In this document: positions 23,048-31,983 of the stretch, piece after piece
Position numbering within the stretch: position 1 is the stretch's first letter
Layout of the letters: every line of letters begins with the position of its first letter
From: an uncultured bacterium
GTDB taxonomy: Bacteria > Cyanobacteriota > Vampirovibrionia > Gastranaerophilales > Gastranaerophilaceae
Length of the DNA: 34,223 bases
Assembly (NCBI GenBank): GCA_947647475.1
Contig: CANSKM010000002.1
Span: forward strand, 1 to 34,223
Direction of reading: 5' to 3'
Notes under the pieces: generated by a model
Told to the model about the DNA's origin: nothing
Database searches by the model: none
Seen by the model: the letters and a program-made list of their open reading frames with translations, nothing else
Translations under genes and position numbers: made by a program

Positions 23048-24190
23048 ATGAAAATGAAAACCGTTTTTGGTGTCCCGAAAGAATTGAAAACTGATGAAAC
23101 AAGGGTTTCTCTGACACCTGATTGCATTTCAATGCTGACATCTGAAGGGTATGAGGTTCTTGTTGAAGCGGGAGCAGGTAATTTAAGCGGTTTTTCCGAT
23201 GAACAATATATTCAAAGCGGCGCAAAAATTATGGAAAGCGCCGAAAAACTTTGGAGTGAAGCTAATGTTATTATAAAGGTGAAAGAGCCGCAAAAATGTG
23301 AGTTTAAGCATTTTAGGGAAGATTTGGTAATTTTTTCTTATATGCACCTTGCGGTTGAAGAAGAGCTTACAAGCGAGCTTTTAACCAAAAGAGTTTGTGC
23401 AATTGCATCAGAATCGGTTGAAACGGCGAATAAAGAATTGCCTCTTTTAAGGCCTATGAGCGAAGTTGCAGGCCGTTTAAGCATTCAGCTTGGGGCAAAT
23501 TATTTAGAATCTTCTAACGGCGGCTCCGGCGTGCTTTTGGGCGGGGTTCCGGGGGTTCAGCCCGGAAAAGTTGTAATCCTTGGAGGCGGCGTTGTCGGCG
23601 CAAATGCGGCAAAAGTGGCTCTTGGAATGGGCGCAGATGTTTCAATTTTGGATATTAATTCTAAACGCCTTGCAGAATTGGATTTACTGTTCCAAGGACA
23701 GCTTAAAACCCACTACTGCAACCCTTATACAATTAAAGAAGAGTGCAAAAAGGCAGATATTCTGGTCGGCGCCGTGCTTTTGCCCGGAAGAAAGGCGCCA
23801 AAGCTTGTACCTGCCGATGTTGTAAAAGAGATGAAAAAAGGCAGCTTTATAATTGATGTTGCGATTGATCAGGGCGGAAACATAGAAACAATGGATAAAA
23901 TCACCACCTTAAAGGACCCTGTGTTTGAAAAATACGGCATTTTACACTGTGCCGTGCCGAATTTACCTTCTTTAGTGCCAAGGACCTCCTCTTTTGCGTA
24001 TTCTTATGCTATACTTCCTTATGTTAAAGAAATCGGAAAATACGGCGCGTTTATGGCATTAAGGGAAAACGAATCTTTAAGGGCGGGCGTGAATACCTTT
24101 AGAGGCGAAGTGACAAGTGAAAGCCTTGCTGAAACATTCGGTCTTTCCCACACGGAAATTTCCCTTCTGATAGGTTTTAAGGTAGCATAA
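23048..24190 (+). CDS. ald: alanine dehydrogenase
   Basis: A 380-residue NAD-dependent enzyme interconverting L-alanine and pyruvate plus ammonia. Seen: FGVPKELKTDETRVSLTP at the N-terminus, VKEPQKCEF with the substrate-site lysine, YMHLA carrying the catalytic histidine, the Rossmann motif VVILGGGVVGANAAKVA, and DVAIDQGGNIET. Length matches the family (~370). The start ATG 23048 has AAGGA about 10 nt upstream. The usual Cys after GG in DQGGC is Asn here. It is separated from proB by one base, so they share an mRNA; alanine as nitrogen or carbon source feeding amino acid synthesis is a reasonable inference. Confidence 0.95.
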   Translation: MKMKTVFGVPKELKTDETRVSLTPDCISMLTSEGYEVLVEAGAGNLSGFSDEQYIQSGAKIMESAEKLWSEANVIIKVKEPQKCEFKHFREDLVIFSYMHLAVEEELTSELLTKRVCAIASESVETANKELPLLRPMSEVAGRLSIQLGANYLESSNGGSGVLLGGVPGVQPGKVVILGGGVVGANAAKVALGMGADVSILDINSKRLAELDLLFQGQLKTHYCNPYTIKEECKKADILVGAVLLPGRKAPKLVPADVVKEMKKGSFIIDVAIDQGGNIETMDKITTLKDPVFEKYGILHCAVPNLPSLVPRTSSFAYSYAILPYVKEIGKYGAFMALRENESLRAGVNTFRGEVTSESLAETFGLSHTEISLLIGFKVA

Positions 24191-24191
24191 A

Positions 24192-25310
24192 ATGAATACT
24201 GAGAGCATAAAAAGAGTAGTTTTTAAATTCGGAACAAACATTTTAAGAAACGACGAGGGGGATATATCCTTATCCCGCCTGTATTCTTTTGTTGAAGACA
24301 TCTCAAAACTTTATAAAAAGGGGAAAGAAGTAATCATCGTATCATCTGGCTCCGTTGCCTTAGGGATGAAAAAACTTTGCCCCGTAAAAACTGCCTCAAA
24401 CACAACTGTAGATAAACAAGCAGCTGCTTCAATCGGCCAGCCTTTTTTAATGAAAATTTGGCAGGAAGGGTTTGAAAAGTACGGCATTACTGTATCACAG
24501 GTGTTACTCACCGAAGATGATTTTTCAAACAGAAAAAGATATTTGAATTTAAGAAACACGCTATGTCGCCTTTTAGAGTGCGGAATTATCCCAATTATTA
24601 ACCAAAACGACACGGTTTCAACAAGCGAAGTGGCACAGGTTTGTTTTTCAGATAACGACAAGCTTTCAGCCCTTGTTGCAAGCAAACTTGATGCAAATTT
24701 ACTTGTAATGGTCTCAGACATTGACGGGTTGTTTGACAAAAACCCGAAAGAATTTGAAGATGCAAAGTTAATTCCTGTTGTTGAAAAAGTGAATGCCAAA
24801 ATTGAAAAACTCGCATCCGGCGCCTCTTTAGGGGGCAGAGGCGGAATGATTACAAAACTTGCGGCAGCAAAAGTTGTAACAAATTCAGGCTCAAACGCTA
24901 TGATTGTAAACGGCAAAAGAGAAGGCATCATTAAAAAAATCTTTAACAACGAGGACGTTGGGACCGTCTTTTTGCCTGCAAACAAGCTTTCTTCAAAGCA
25001 CAGATGGATAGCATACGCCACAAATTTGCGCGGCGGGCTTGTTGTAAACGATGGAGCCAAAAAAGCGCTTGTAGAAAAGCAGACAAGCCTTCTTCCAATC
25101 GGGGTGCTTGCAGTAGCCGGCGTTTTTGAAAACGGTGAAGTTATAAGCATTTTGGATGAAAAAGGGGCGGAATTTGCAAGAGGCGTTGCAAATTATACAT
25201 CGGGCGAGTGTGAAAAAATTATCGGCGCACACAGCGATAAAATTAAAGAGCTCTTGGGGCACAAGCAAAGCGATGATGTTATAAGCAAGGATAATTTGGT
25301 TTTACTTTAA
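24192..25310 (+). CDS. proB: glutamate 5-kinase
   Basis: A 372-residue enzyme phosphorylating glutamate, first step of proline synthesis. The amino-acid-kinase domain shows RVVFKFGTNIL, VIIVSSGSVALGMKKL, IPIINQNDTVSTSEV, FSDNDKLSALVAS and the GGRGGMITKLAAAK glycine-rich motif. A C-terminal PUA domain follows (about residues 275-360: HRWIAYATNLRGGLVVNDGA onward), as in E. coli ProB, and proline feedback inhibition is therefore likely. The gene starts one base after ald, with AAGGTAGC upstream inside ald. It is followed by proA. Confidence 0.96.
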   Translation: MNTESIKRVVFKFGTNILRNDEGDISLSRLYSFVEDISKLYKKGKEVIIVSSGSVALGMKKLCPVKTASNTTVDKQAAASIGQPFLMKIWQEGFEKYGITVSQVLLTEDDFSNRKRYLNLRNTLCRLLECGIIPIINQNDTVSTSEVAQVCFSDNDKLSALVASKLDANLLVMVSDIDGLFDKNPKEFEDAKLIPVVEKVNAKIEKLASGASLGGRGGMITKLAAAKVVTNSGSNAMIVNGKREGIIKKIFNNEDVGTVFLPANKLSSKHRWIAYATNLRGGLVVNDGAKKALVEKQTSLLPIGVLAVAGVFENGEVISILDEKGAEFARGVANYTSGECEKIIGAHSDKIKELLGHKQSDDVISKDNLVLL

Positions 25311-25374
25311 TTGCCCTTAAAAAGCCCGTGGGCGAAATTAAAAGGGCGGATAAAAAAGAAAATGAGTGGAAAAA

Positions 25375-26622
25375 ATGAATATAGATGAAATCGTAAAAGA
25401 GGCAAACAAGGCCAAAATAAAGCTTATGGGGCTAAGTACCGAAATTAAAAACAGGGCCTTAGAAGCTGTTGCAAAAAATATTGAAAAAAACAAAGAAAAA
25501 ATATATGAAGCAAACAAAAAAGACCTTGAATGCGCAGCAACACTTGTGGAATCGGGCAAAATTACAAAGGCAACATACGGCAGGTTAAAGCTTGATGAAA
25601 ATAAAATGCGCGATATGATTCAAGGAATTTACGATGTTATAAAGCTTGAAGACCCTGTGAATAAAACTCTTTTTGCGCGAGAACTTGATGATAAGCTTAT
25701 TTTAAAGAAAGTAACAACGCCAATCGGGGTTTTAGGGATAATTTTTGAAGCGCGCCCTGATGTAATTTCCCAGATTTCATCCCTTGCAATAAAATCAGGA
25801 AATGCGGTGATTTTAAAAGGCGGAAGTGAAGCAAACAACACAAATGCGGCTATTTTTGAAATTATAACAGAAGCGCTTAATTATGTTGAAGGCTTCCCAA
25901 AAAACGCCGTAAACCTTGTATTTTCGCACGATGATATTAAAGAAATGCTCTCAAAAGACGGCTATATCGATTTAATCATCCCAAGGGGCTCAAACAAACT
26001 TGTAAAATATATCCAGGAAAACACTAAAATCCCTGTTTTAGGCCATGCTTCAGGCATCTGCCATATATTTGTCGATAAATCCGCTGATTTTGATATGGCA
26101 AAAAAAATCTGTATTGATGCTAAAATTCAATACCCGACAGCGTGCAACGCGGTTGAAACGATTTTAATCCATAAAGATTTTGCGCACCAAAACGATTTAA
26201 AAGCTGCCCTAAAAGAGGCAAATATCGAAGTTATTGAAAACCCTGAAGAATTTGGGGTTGAATATTCTGACACCATTTTAAACATTAAAGTTGTTGAAGG
26301 TCTTAATGAAGCAATTGAGCATATAAACACCTTCGGCTCACACCACACGGATTCAATCATTACAAATGATAATGAAAATGCTGAAATTTTTATGAACAAT
26401 GTAGATTCTGCGGGTGTCTTTAAAAACGCATCCACAAGGTTTTCAGACGGTTTCAGGTATGGTTTTGGCGCAGAGGTCGGAATTTCAACCAACAAAACCC
26501 ACGCAAGAGGCCCTGTCGGGCTTGACGGGCTTTGTATTTATAAATATAAGCTTGAAGGCCACGGGCAAACCGTGAAAGAATATGCAGCGGGCGAGAAAAC
26601 CTTTAAACATAAAGACCTTTAA
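25375..26622 (+). CDS. proA: gamma-glutamyl phosphate reductase
   Basis: A 415-residue aldehyde-dehydrogenase-fold enzyme reducing gamma-glutamyl phosphate to the semialdehyde. Seen: TTPIGVLGIIFEARPDV, KSGNAVILKGGSEANNTN, the LIIPRGSNKLVKYI stretch, catalytic cysteine in YPTACNAVETILIH, and FGSHHTDSIIT. The best start is ATG 25375 (MNIDEIVKEANK), with GTGGAAAAA upstream; a GTG at 25366 is in frame but overlaps the ribosome site. The 64-nt gap after proB holds small inverted repeats (GCCCGTGGGC, and GCCCTT with AAGGGC). Confidence 0.95.
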   Translation: MNIDEIVKEANKAKIKLMGLSTEIKNRALEAVAKNIEKNKEKIYEANKKDLECAATLVESGKITKATYGRLKLDENKMRDMIQGIYDVIKLEDPVNKTLFARELDDKLILKKVTTPIGVLGIIFEARPDVISQISSLAIKSGNAVILKGGSEANNTNAAIFEIITEALNYVEGFPKNAVNLVFSHDDIKEMLSKDGYIDLIIPRGSNKLVKYIQENTKIPVLGHASGICHIFVDKSADFDMAKKICIDAKIQYPTACNAVETILIHKDFAHQNDLKAALKEANIEVIENPEEFGVEYSDTILNIKVVEGLNEAIEHINTFGSHHTDSIITNDNENAEIFMNNVDSAGVFKNASTRFSDGFRYGFGAEVGISTNKTHARGPVGLDGLCIYKYKLEGHGQTVKEYAAGEKTFKHKDL

Positions 26623-26639
26623 ATACATAATAAGAATAT

Positions 26640-26669
26640 TTGAATGTATTAATTTTTTTGTTTTATAAT
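26640..26669 (+). promoter_or_regulatory. promoter of nadA
   Basis: TTGAAT (26640-26645), 18-bp spacer, perfect TATAAT (26664-26669). The predicted start near 26676 leaves a leader of about 77 nt before the TTG start codon of nadA. Confidence 0.5.
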
Positions 26670-26752
26670 AAAAAACAACAATAAAATATACGCATATTTT
26701 AAATAAACCAATCGGAGCAAACGCATCCAAAAAAGAGAAGAGAAGTAATATT

Positions 26753-27673
26753 TTGGCAAACACGGAACTTATAGAAAAAATAAATAAGTTAAAAAAGGAA
26801 AAGAATGCGATAATTCTTGCCCACTGTTATCAAAACCCTGAAATTGATTTTGTGGCAGATTATGTGGGCGATTCTTTGGGCCTAAGCCGCCTTGCAAGCA
26901 AAACGGATGCTGAAATTATTGTTTTTGCGGGCGTATATTTTATGGCAGAAACCGCAAAAATCTTATCTCCAAATAAAACCGTGCTTTTGCCGAACAAAAA
27001 TTCAGGCTGCAATATGGCAGATATGATAAATTTGAAGCAGGTTAAAGAATTTAAAGAAAAACACCCCGGCACTCCTTTGGTGTGCTATGTAAATTCAACG
27101 GCCGAAGTAAAGGCACAGTGCGACATTTGCTGCACAAGTGCAAATGCGATAAATGTTATAAAATCTCTCTATATGCAAGGAGCAAAGAAAGTTCTTTTTG
27201 CGCCTGATTGCTATCTTGGAAGCTATGCGCAGAAAAATTTGCCCGATATTGAAATTATAAGCTATCCGGGATATTGCCCCACACACCTTAGAATCATTCC
27301 TGATGAAATTGTAAAAATGAAGATTATGTATAAGGATGCAAAAATTTTGGTGCACCCTGAATGTCATCAGGAAGTTGTAAAACTGGCAGATTTTGTTGGT
27401 TCCACAACGCAAATTATGCAATATTGCGAAAGCACAAAGCATAAAACTTATATCATTGCAACGGAAAAAGGGGTTGTAGACAGGTTGAAGCGGGATTTCC
27501 CCGAAAAAGAATTTATTTTGGCCTCATCAAAACTTGTCTGCCACAATATGAAGTGGAACACGCTTGATGATATTTTAAATTCACTCCTTCATAACCAGCA
27601 CGAAGTGACGGTTGAAGAAGAGATAAGGCAAAAGGCCCTAAGTTCAATTCAAAAAATGATTGAGCTTAAATAG
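26753..27673 (+). CDS. nadA: quinolinate synthase A
   Basis: A 306-residue [4Fe-4S] enzyme condensing iminoaspartate and dihydroxyacetone phosphate to quinolinate for NAD synthesis. Seen: AIILAHCYQNPEI, FVADYVGDSLGLSR, the three likely cluster cysteines C86 (SGCNMADM), C175 (GYCPTH) and C263 (VCHNMKWNT), YVNSTAEVKAQCDICCTSAN and FAPDCYLGSY. The start codon is TTG at 26753 (MANTELIEK), with AGAGAAG about 9 nt upstream; no better ATG exists. The nadB and nadC partners are not in this window. Confidence 0.95.
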   Translation: MANTELIEKINKLKKEKNAIILAHCYQNPEIDFVADYVGDSLGLSRLASKTDAEIIVFAGVYFMAETAKILSPNKTVLLPNKNSGCNMADMINLKQVKEFKEKHPGTPLVCYVNSTAEVKAQCDICCTSANAINVIKSLYMQGAKKVLFAPDCYLGSYAQKNLPDIEIISYPGYCPTHLRIIPDEIVKMKIMYKDAKILVHPECHQEVVKLADFVGSTTQIMQYCESTKHKTYIIATEKGVVDRLKRDFPEKEFILASSKLVCHNMKWNTLDDILNSLLHNQHEVTVEEEIRQKALSSIQKMIELK

Positions 27674-27746
27674 ACTTTTTACGGTTTGTTTTTACAAGAT
27701 TCTTATAAGCTGCCGAGCGCTTTTAGCCTGTTAAGCCGCATTAAAA

Positions 27747-29009
27747 TTATAGCCTTGTACCTTTAAGGCGTTTATAGGAGTGGTTTTTTAAATATCTTAA
27801 ATGTTTTTCAATCCCGTTTGCAATGCCCTCAGCTACAGTTTCCTGAAACTCAGCATCAGTTAATTTTACCCTTTCATACGGGTGAATTAAATATCCGCAT
27901 TCAACCAAAATGCTTACAGGGGTTGTGCTTCTTGTGAGTGCTAATGATGAATTGAAAACGCCGTCGTCTTTAAAGCCCGTTGCGCGGACTAAGCCGTTTT
28001 GAACACTTTCTGCGAGTGCCTTTGCGTTTTCATTGTAATAATAAACGCCTGCCCCGTGCTTTTTTTCATAGTTTTCGGGGTTTGCAAGGGAATTTTGATG
28101 CACACTTATAAGAAAATCCGCTTTGGCATCTTTTGCAATTTCAACCCTTTTATAAAGGCCGACATCAACGTCTTTTTTCCTTGTCATTATTGTTTTTGCG
28201 CCGCGTTTTTTTAATTCTTTATCAAGTTTTTTTGTAATTTGAAGGTTAACATCTTTTTCTTTAATTCCGCGCGCAACACACCCGGGTTCATTCCCGCCAT
28301 GCCCTGCATCCAGCGCAATTTTCACCCCTTTAAGAGGTTTTTTGGATTTAATATCAATAGGTTTTCTAATTTGAACAATGAGCGCATTGTCTTTTCTTTT
28401 AACATCATACCCGAAAATCGGCACTTTGCTTTTATAATTCAAAGCCAAAATGCCTGAATCTACCTTGGGTTTCATCATAAAGATGTTAAAACCTTCACTG
28501 TTGTTTGATTTAAACTTTATCCCGTATGTATCTTTATTTTTTGCCTTTTGTTTTTTATTTTTTTTCAGGTCTATATTATACATTTGAAAATTAAGATCAT
28601 TTCCTGTCTGTGCTATTTTATAAGGTGTTTGCATTTTGTTTTTGGTCTTAATTTTTACAATGTAATTATTTCCGTTTTCATAAATTTTAACGTTTGTAAC
28701 TTTTGTGCCCCTTTTTTCAACCACTTTATCCACAGGGGTTACATATTTCTTTTCAACCCAATATCTTTTGCTTGTGCCAAAATCCAGAATGTAAAAATCC
28801 GAATTATATTCTTCAGCATAAATCGACACACCTTTTCTTAAATGTGTAAACCTTTGTGCGTTGGTGCTCGGCGCCTCTCTTAGGGGTGTATAGTCAAATG
28901 TTGTCTTTAAAACAACGTATGGAAGGCCGTCATCTTCTTCCCAACGGTTTGCAAAGCTTGCAGGTGAAATTAGCAAAAATGCCAAAAATAATAATAAAAT
29001 CTTTTTCAT
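27747..29009 (-). CDS. exported N-acetylmuramoyl-L-alanine amidase (Amidase_3)
   Basis: A ~420-residue peptidoglycan amidase that cuts the bond between muramic acid and L-alanine, acting outside the cytoplasmic membrane. A signal peptide (MKKILLLFLAFLLISPASFA) precedes an SH3-like region (YTPLREAPSTNAQRFTHLRKG), a middle region resembling AMIN or beta domains, and the catalytic domain from about residue 230. Zinc and catalytic residues are visible in IALDAGHGGNEPG, GIKEKDVNLQ, ISVHQNS and LVECGYLIH. The start is ATG 29009; the extended frame to 29045 is not signal-like. No ribosome site precedes it, and its promoter ends 7 nt upstream. Likely role is septal or general wall remodelling; it may act with the Min-positioned divisome, but that link is inference. 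Confidence 0.9.
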   Translation of the reverse strand: MKKILLLFLAFLLISPASFANRWEEDDGLPYVVLKTTFDYTPLREAPSTNAQRFTHLRKGVSIYAEEYNSDFYILDFGTSKRYWVEKKYVTPVDKVVEKRGTKVTNVKIYENGNNYIVKIKTKNKMQTPYKIAQTGNDLNFQMYNIDLKKNKKQKAKNKDTYGIKFKSNNSEGFNIFMMKPKVDSGILALNYKSKVPIFGYDVKRKDNALIVQIRKPIDIKSKKPLKGVKIALDAGHGGNEPGCVARGIKEKDVNLQITKKLDKELKKRGAKTIMTRKKDVDVGLYKRVEIAKDAKADFLISVHQNSLANPENYEKKHGAGVYYYNENAKALAESVQNGLVRATGFKDDGVFNSSLALTRSTTPVSILVECGYLIHPYERVKLTDAEFQETVAEGIANGIEKHLRYLKNHSYKRLKGTRL

Positions 29010-29016
29010 AACAAAA

Positions 29017-29045
29017 ATATTAACAAAATAATAAAATTCTATCAA
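29017..29045 (-). promoter_or_regulatory. promoter placed for leaderless expression of the amidase gene
   Basis: Minus strand TTGATA (29045-29040), 17-bp spacer, TAATAT (29022-29017), 7 nt, ATG 29009. This is the same geometry as at 850 and 20937, and no Shine-Dalgarno precedes the ATG. Confidence 0.55.
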
Positions 29046-29054
29046 ACTTTTTTA

Positions 29055-29079
29055 TTTATGTTGTTTAATTAAACATAAA
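29055..29079. promoter_or_regulatory. inverted repeat, possible operator upstream of the nucleotidase gene
   Basis: TTTATGT (29055-29061) and ACATAAA (29073-29079) are perfect inverted arms around TGTTTAATTAA, which contains the palindrome TTAATTAA. It ends 3 nt before the ATG at 29083 and lies between two divergent genes. It may be only AT-rich coincidence. Confidence 0.25.
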
Positions 29080-29082
29080 GTT

Positions 29083-30801
29083 ATGAAAACCCAGCCGATT
29101 TTAAATTTATATAAAAACACATACAACCCGAATTTTAAAGGGGCAACGCTCAATATCAACTCCTTTTCAGACAATCACGGAAATTTAGACAAGCTTGATA
29201 CTTTTTATTTGAATATGGAAGAAAACCGTGATGAACTTTTTTTAGAAAATAAAAAGGGAAATAAAAACGTTCAAATTATTGCGGGAGATTGGTTCATTTC
29301 AGGCGGAACAAAAGGCTATGCTTCAAACAAGGATGCAAATTCGCACTTTTTCCAGATTCAATTTTTTAACGCGCTGGTTGAAAGAATTAACGCACTCTCA
29401 AAAGGTAATTCAAAACCAAACACGGAAGCACAAGACGACGAAACCGCCGTATATCTTGTAGGGGGAAACCACGAGCTCGATGGAGGAGAACTTGAATTTA
29501 AAAGGGTTGTGGATAATATTAACGCAAAAGTTCTTATGACAAACCTTGATGTTGAAAATTCGCCCGTATTAAAAGAAGAAGTGGAAGAAGGAAAAGTTAT
29601 TCAGGAAGACATTCTTGAAATTGAGGATGATAAAGACCCGAACCTTAAACATAAGACGCTTTTCCTTGGCATTAGCCCTGTAAATATGCCATATTATGCA
29701 AAAGGAGTAAAGGGGATAACTTTCCTTGATGCAAGATATAAGGCAGAAAAGCTTTTAACCCCCGAAGATTGCAAAAGAACTTTTGATGATGCGGTGCGCC
29801 GCATTGAAGAATTTAAGAAAGAAAACCCAAAAGGCCTTGTTGTGGTTTCAACTCATACAGGCGCAAACTTTGCAGAAAATTTGGCTCTAAAACTTGGGGA
29901 TGACATAAGCATAATCTTTGACGGGCACGAGCATAAGGACGAAACAAAAACCGTAAACGGTGTTAAAATTGTAAAAATGTCACAAAACTTTAAAAAACAC
30001 GTTAACGTAAAATTCTATATAGACGATGATGGAAACCTTAAAGATGACGTTCAAATAAAAACTTATTATCCTTTTAACAAGCCAAAAACGGGCGGTTTCT
30101 TTATGGGCTTTTATAATGGCATTTTTATGAAAGATTTAGCCAAAGATTTTAAAATCAAAACCGAAAACCCCGATATTAAAACTTTAAGCGTTGACAACGT
30201 AAGGGTCGGGAATAATTTCCTTGCAAACTTTATAACAGATGCAATTCTCTCTGAAATTCAAAGCAAAGACCCCGATGTTGATATTTTTACAATAAATGCT
30301 TCTGCAATAAGAACATCATTAGATACTGAAAATTCAGGCGGGGCAAGCATTATACAGATTTTAGGGGCCCTAAACGGCATAACGCAAGATGATGCAATGC
30401 TATATAAAAATACGGTTTCGGGGTCCTTATTAGTTGAATTAATCCTTGATAGCCTTTTATTTAACGAACATACGCCCGAAAGAAACCCTATAATGCACAA
30501 TTCAGGGCTCATTATTGATAAAAAGAATTTTCTTTCCGCCTATCATTCAGGGGCAGAGCTTGATGAACTTACAAAATATGTTATTTTTGAAAAAACGGGC
30601 GAGCCTATAAAACCAAACAAACTTTATACGATTGCAAACGTTAAAAAATTCTTTGTAAAATCTAAAAACCCTCTTATTCACGACAAGCTTTTTAAAGAAG
30701 CAGAACCTTTAAATTTAAACGCAAAAGATTTATTTGTCGATTATATGCACAAAAACAAAGAAAACTTGCATGCAAAATGCGACACAAGAATTTTAGATTA
30801 A
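29083..30801 (+). CDS. 5'-nucleotidase/metallophosphoesterase (UshA-like), no signal peptide
   Basis: A 572-residue two-domain phosphoesterase. The N-terminal calcineurin-like domain has metal motifs FSDNHGN (~residue 28), AGDWFISGG, GGNHELDGG, STHTG and FDGHEHKDE. The C-terminal 5'-nucleotidase domain (from about residue 365) has VGNNFLANFITDAI, NASAIRTS (substrate arginine region) and YKNTVSGSLLVELI. Such enzymes remove phosphate from nucleotides or cyclic nucleotides and are usually exported, but this one begins MKTQPILNLYKNTYNPNFKG with no signal sequence or lipobox, so its location is unclear. The NPNFKG tag resembles a short N-terminal tag I associate with gut Melainabacteria. No clear ribosome site precedes the ATG. 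Substrate not assignable. Confidence 0.8.
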   Translation: MKTQPILNLYKNTYNPNFKGATLNINSFSDNHGNLDKLDTFYLNMEENRDELFLENKKGNKNVQIIAGDWFISGGTKGYASNKDANSHFFQIQFFNALVERINALSKGNSKPNTEAQDDETAVYLVGGNHELDGGELEFKRVVDNINAKVLMTNLDVENSPVLKEEVEEGKVIQEDILEIEDDKDPNLKHKTLFLGISPVNMPYYAKGVKGITFLDARYKAEKLLTPEDCKRTFDDAVRRIEEFKKENPKGLVVVSTHTGANFAENLALKLGDDISIIFDGHEHKDETKTVNGVKIVKMSQNFKKHVNVKFYIDDDGNLKDDVQIKTYYPFNKPKTGGFFMGFYNGIFMKDLAKDFKIKTENPDIKTLSVDNVRVGNNFLANFITDAILSEIQSKDPDVDIFTINASAIRTSLDTENSGGASIIQILGALNGITQDDAMLYKNTVSGSLLVELILDSLLFNEHTPERNPIMHNSGLIIDKKNFLSAYHSGAELDELTKYVIFEKTGEPIKPNKLYTIANVKKFFVKSKNPLIHDKLFKEAEPLNLNAKDLFVDYMHKNKENLHAKCDTRILD

Positions 30802-30842
30802 ACTTTTTTTAAAGGAGAGTTTAGCCTTTTAAAGCAGGCAAA

Positions 30843-31760
30843 TTAATGATGATGCCCGTGCCCATGGCCTTTTGCGTTGGAAGAACCTGCCTCAAACCCA
30901 CAGTGGATATAGATAAGCGCAAGGATTTTATCAAACGGAACAGCACTTAAAAACGGAATTTTTGCAAGAGCAAGAGCCGTTACAATATCATCAATATGCA
31001 CAATATAATCTTTCGGGCGGAAATGCCTTTGTTTTGTCTTATCTTCTTTAAATGTTTTTTTGTTTATTGCACCTGAAATTTTCGATGCAACAGGCGCCCC
31101 AAGGCCGACACCGAGGGCAACAGGAAGTATTTTTTTCAGGGCAGGGTTCATTTTCAGGCTTTTAGCAGACTCTAAAAACTTTCCTGTGCCGACAACAAAA
31201 AGTGTCGGAACAGTTATATTCACCATTTCAAAAACAGCATTTTTAACTTTTGCTTTTCTGTTTTCCTTATCCTTATCTGAAATTACACCGCCCAAAAGGC
31301 CGCCTGCTATGGCTCCGCCTGCAGTTGAAAGAATTCCTTTTACACCTTCAATTTCAAAATATTCACCGACTTCTTTTAATTTTTCAAGCATTTTGCCGTT
31401 TTTTAAGACTTCAGTATTTAAATTTTTCCCTTTGGCCTTATTTAAAATGACAACAGGAAGAATTGTGCCTGCAATAGCACCTAAGAGGGGAAGAATTTTT
31501 TTCGGACCGCCCTTTTCGCCCTCCTTTTCTTCTTTGTTTTTTGCTTCTGCCGTAGGCATTTTGCTTATTTGAGGAGCTTGAACATAGGAAGGAGTGAAAA
31601 CTTCTTTGTTTTCAGGACCGTTTGCATTCAAAAGAGCACTTCCGCCCGGAATTCCGCCATGCATGTGCGGTTCAAGGCTTCTGCAAAGGGCGCTGTTTGG
31701 AATATCGAAATCTTTAAATGTTGTTGTTTTTACAATGCTTTGAAGAGAAACGGCCTGCAT
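30843..31760 (-). CDS. uncharacterised hydrophobic protein with His-rich C-terminus
   Basis: A 305-residue protein. Residues 1-90 are polar and include HMHGGIPGG. Three or four weakly to strongly hydrophobic segments follow (ILPLLGAIAGTILPVVIL, GILSTAGGAIAGGLLGGVI, ITVPTLFVVGTGKF, ILPVALGVGLGAPVA), Gly/Ala-rich and glycine-zipper-like, then an amphipathic region (HIDDIVTALALAKIPFLSA) and a terminal KGHGHGHHH. A natural His cluster of this sort can bind Ni, Zn, Co or Cu ions. AAGGAAG precedes the ATG at 31760. It converges with the nucleotidase gene. I recognise no family; glycine-zipper and metal-binding roles are inference from composition. Confidence 0.6.
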   Translation of the reverse strand: MQAVSLQSIVKTTTFKDFDIPNSALCRSLEPHMHGGIPGGSALLNANGPENKEVFTPSYVQAPQISKMPTAEAKNKEEKEGEKGGPKKILPLLGAIAGTILPVVILNKAKGKNLNTEVLKNGKMLEKLKEVGEYFEIEGVKGILSTAGGAIAGGLLGGVISDKDKENRKAKVKNAVFEMVNITVPTLFVVGTGKFLESAKSLKMNPALKKILPVALGVGLGAPVASKISGAINKKTFKEDKTKQRHFRPKDYIVHIDDIVTALALAKIPFLSAVPFDKILALIYIHCGFEAGSSNAKGHGHGHHH

Positions 31761-31983
31761 AATCTTCCTTTTTGTCTTTTTAGAATTTAAAAAGACATTT
31801 TACACTACTTAATTAAAACACATAAAGGATAAAAATTGACAAAAAACGAAAATGAACAAGGGGAAATTTTTTCAAAAAACAGGCCTCATCATGATTTCGG
31901 CGCAATTTTTCTTTATAATTAATTGTTTTTATATTGATTTTAAGATAAGGTAGATAATAAGTAAGATTGAGGTATGAAATTTT

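Noticed and set aside
24311-25150. 279-codon antisense ORF opposite proB
   Set aside because: Shadow of an intact, conserved proB; composition is Ser/Phe/Thr-rich as expected from the reverse of a Lys/Glu-rich gene.
25311-25374. Attenuator between proB and proA
   Set aside because: Small GC inverted repeats are present but there is no T run, so they do not look like a terminator.
26670-26752. Riboswitch in the nadA leader
   Set aside because: The ~77-nt leader is AT-rich with no conserved core or stable helices visible.
30802-30842. Bidirectional terminator between the nucleotidase and the His-rich protein genes
   Set aside because: TTTAAAGG and CCTTTTAAA can pair with a bulge, but neither side is followed by a T run in the right orientation.
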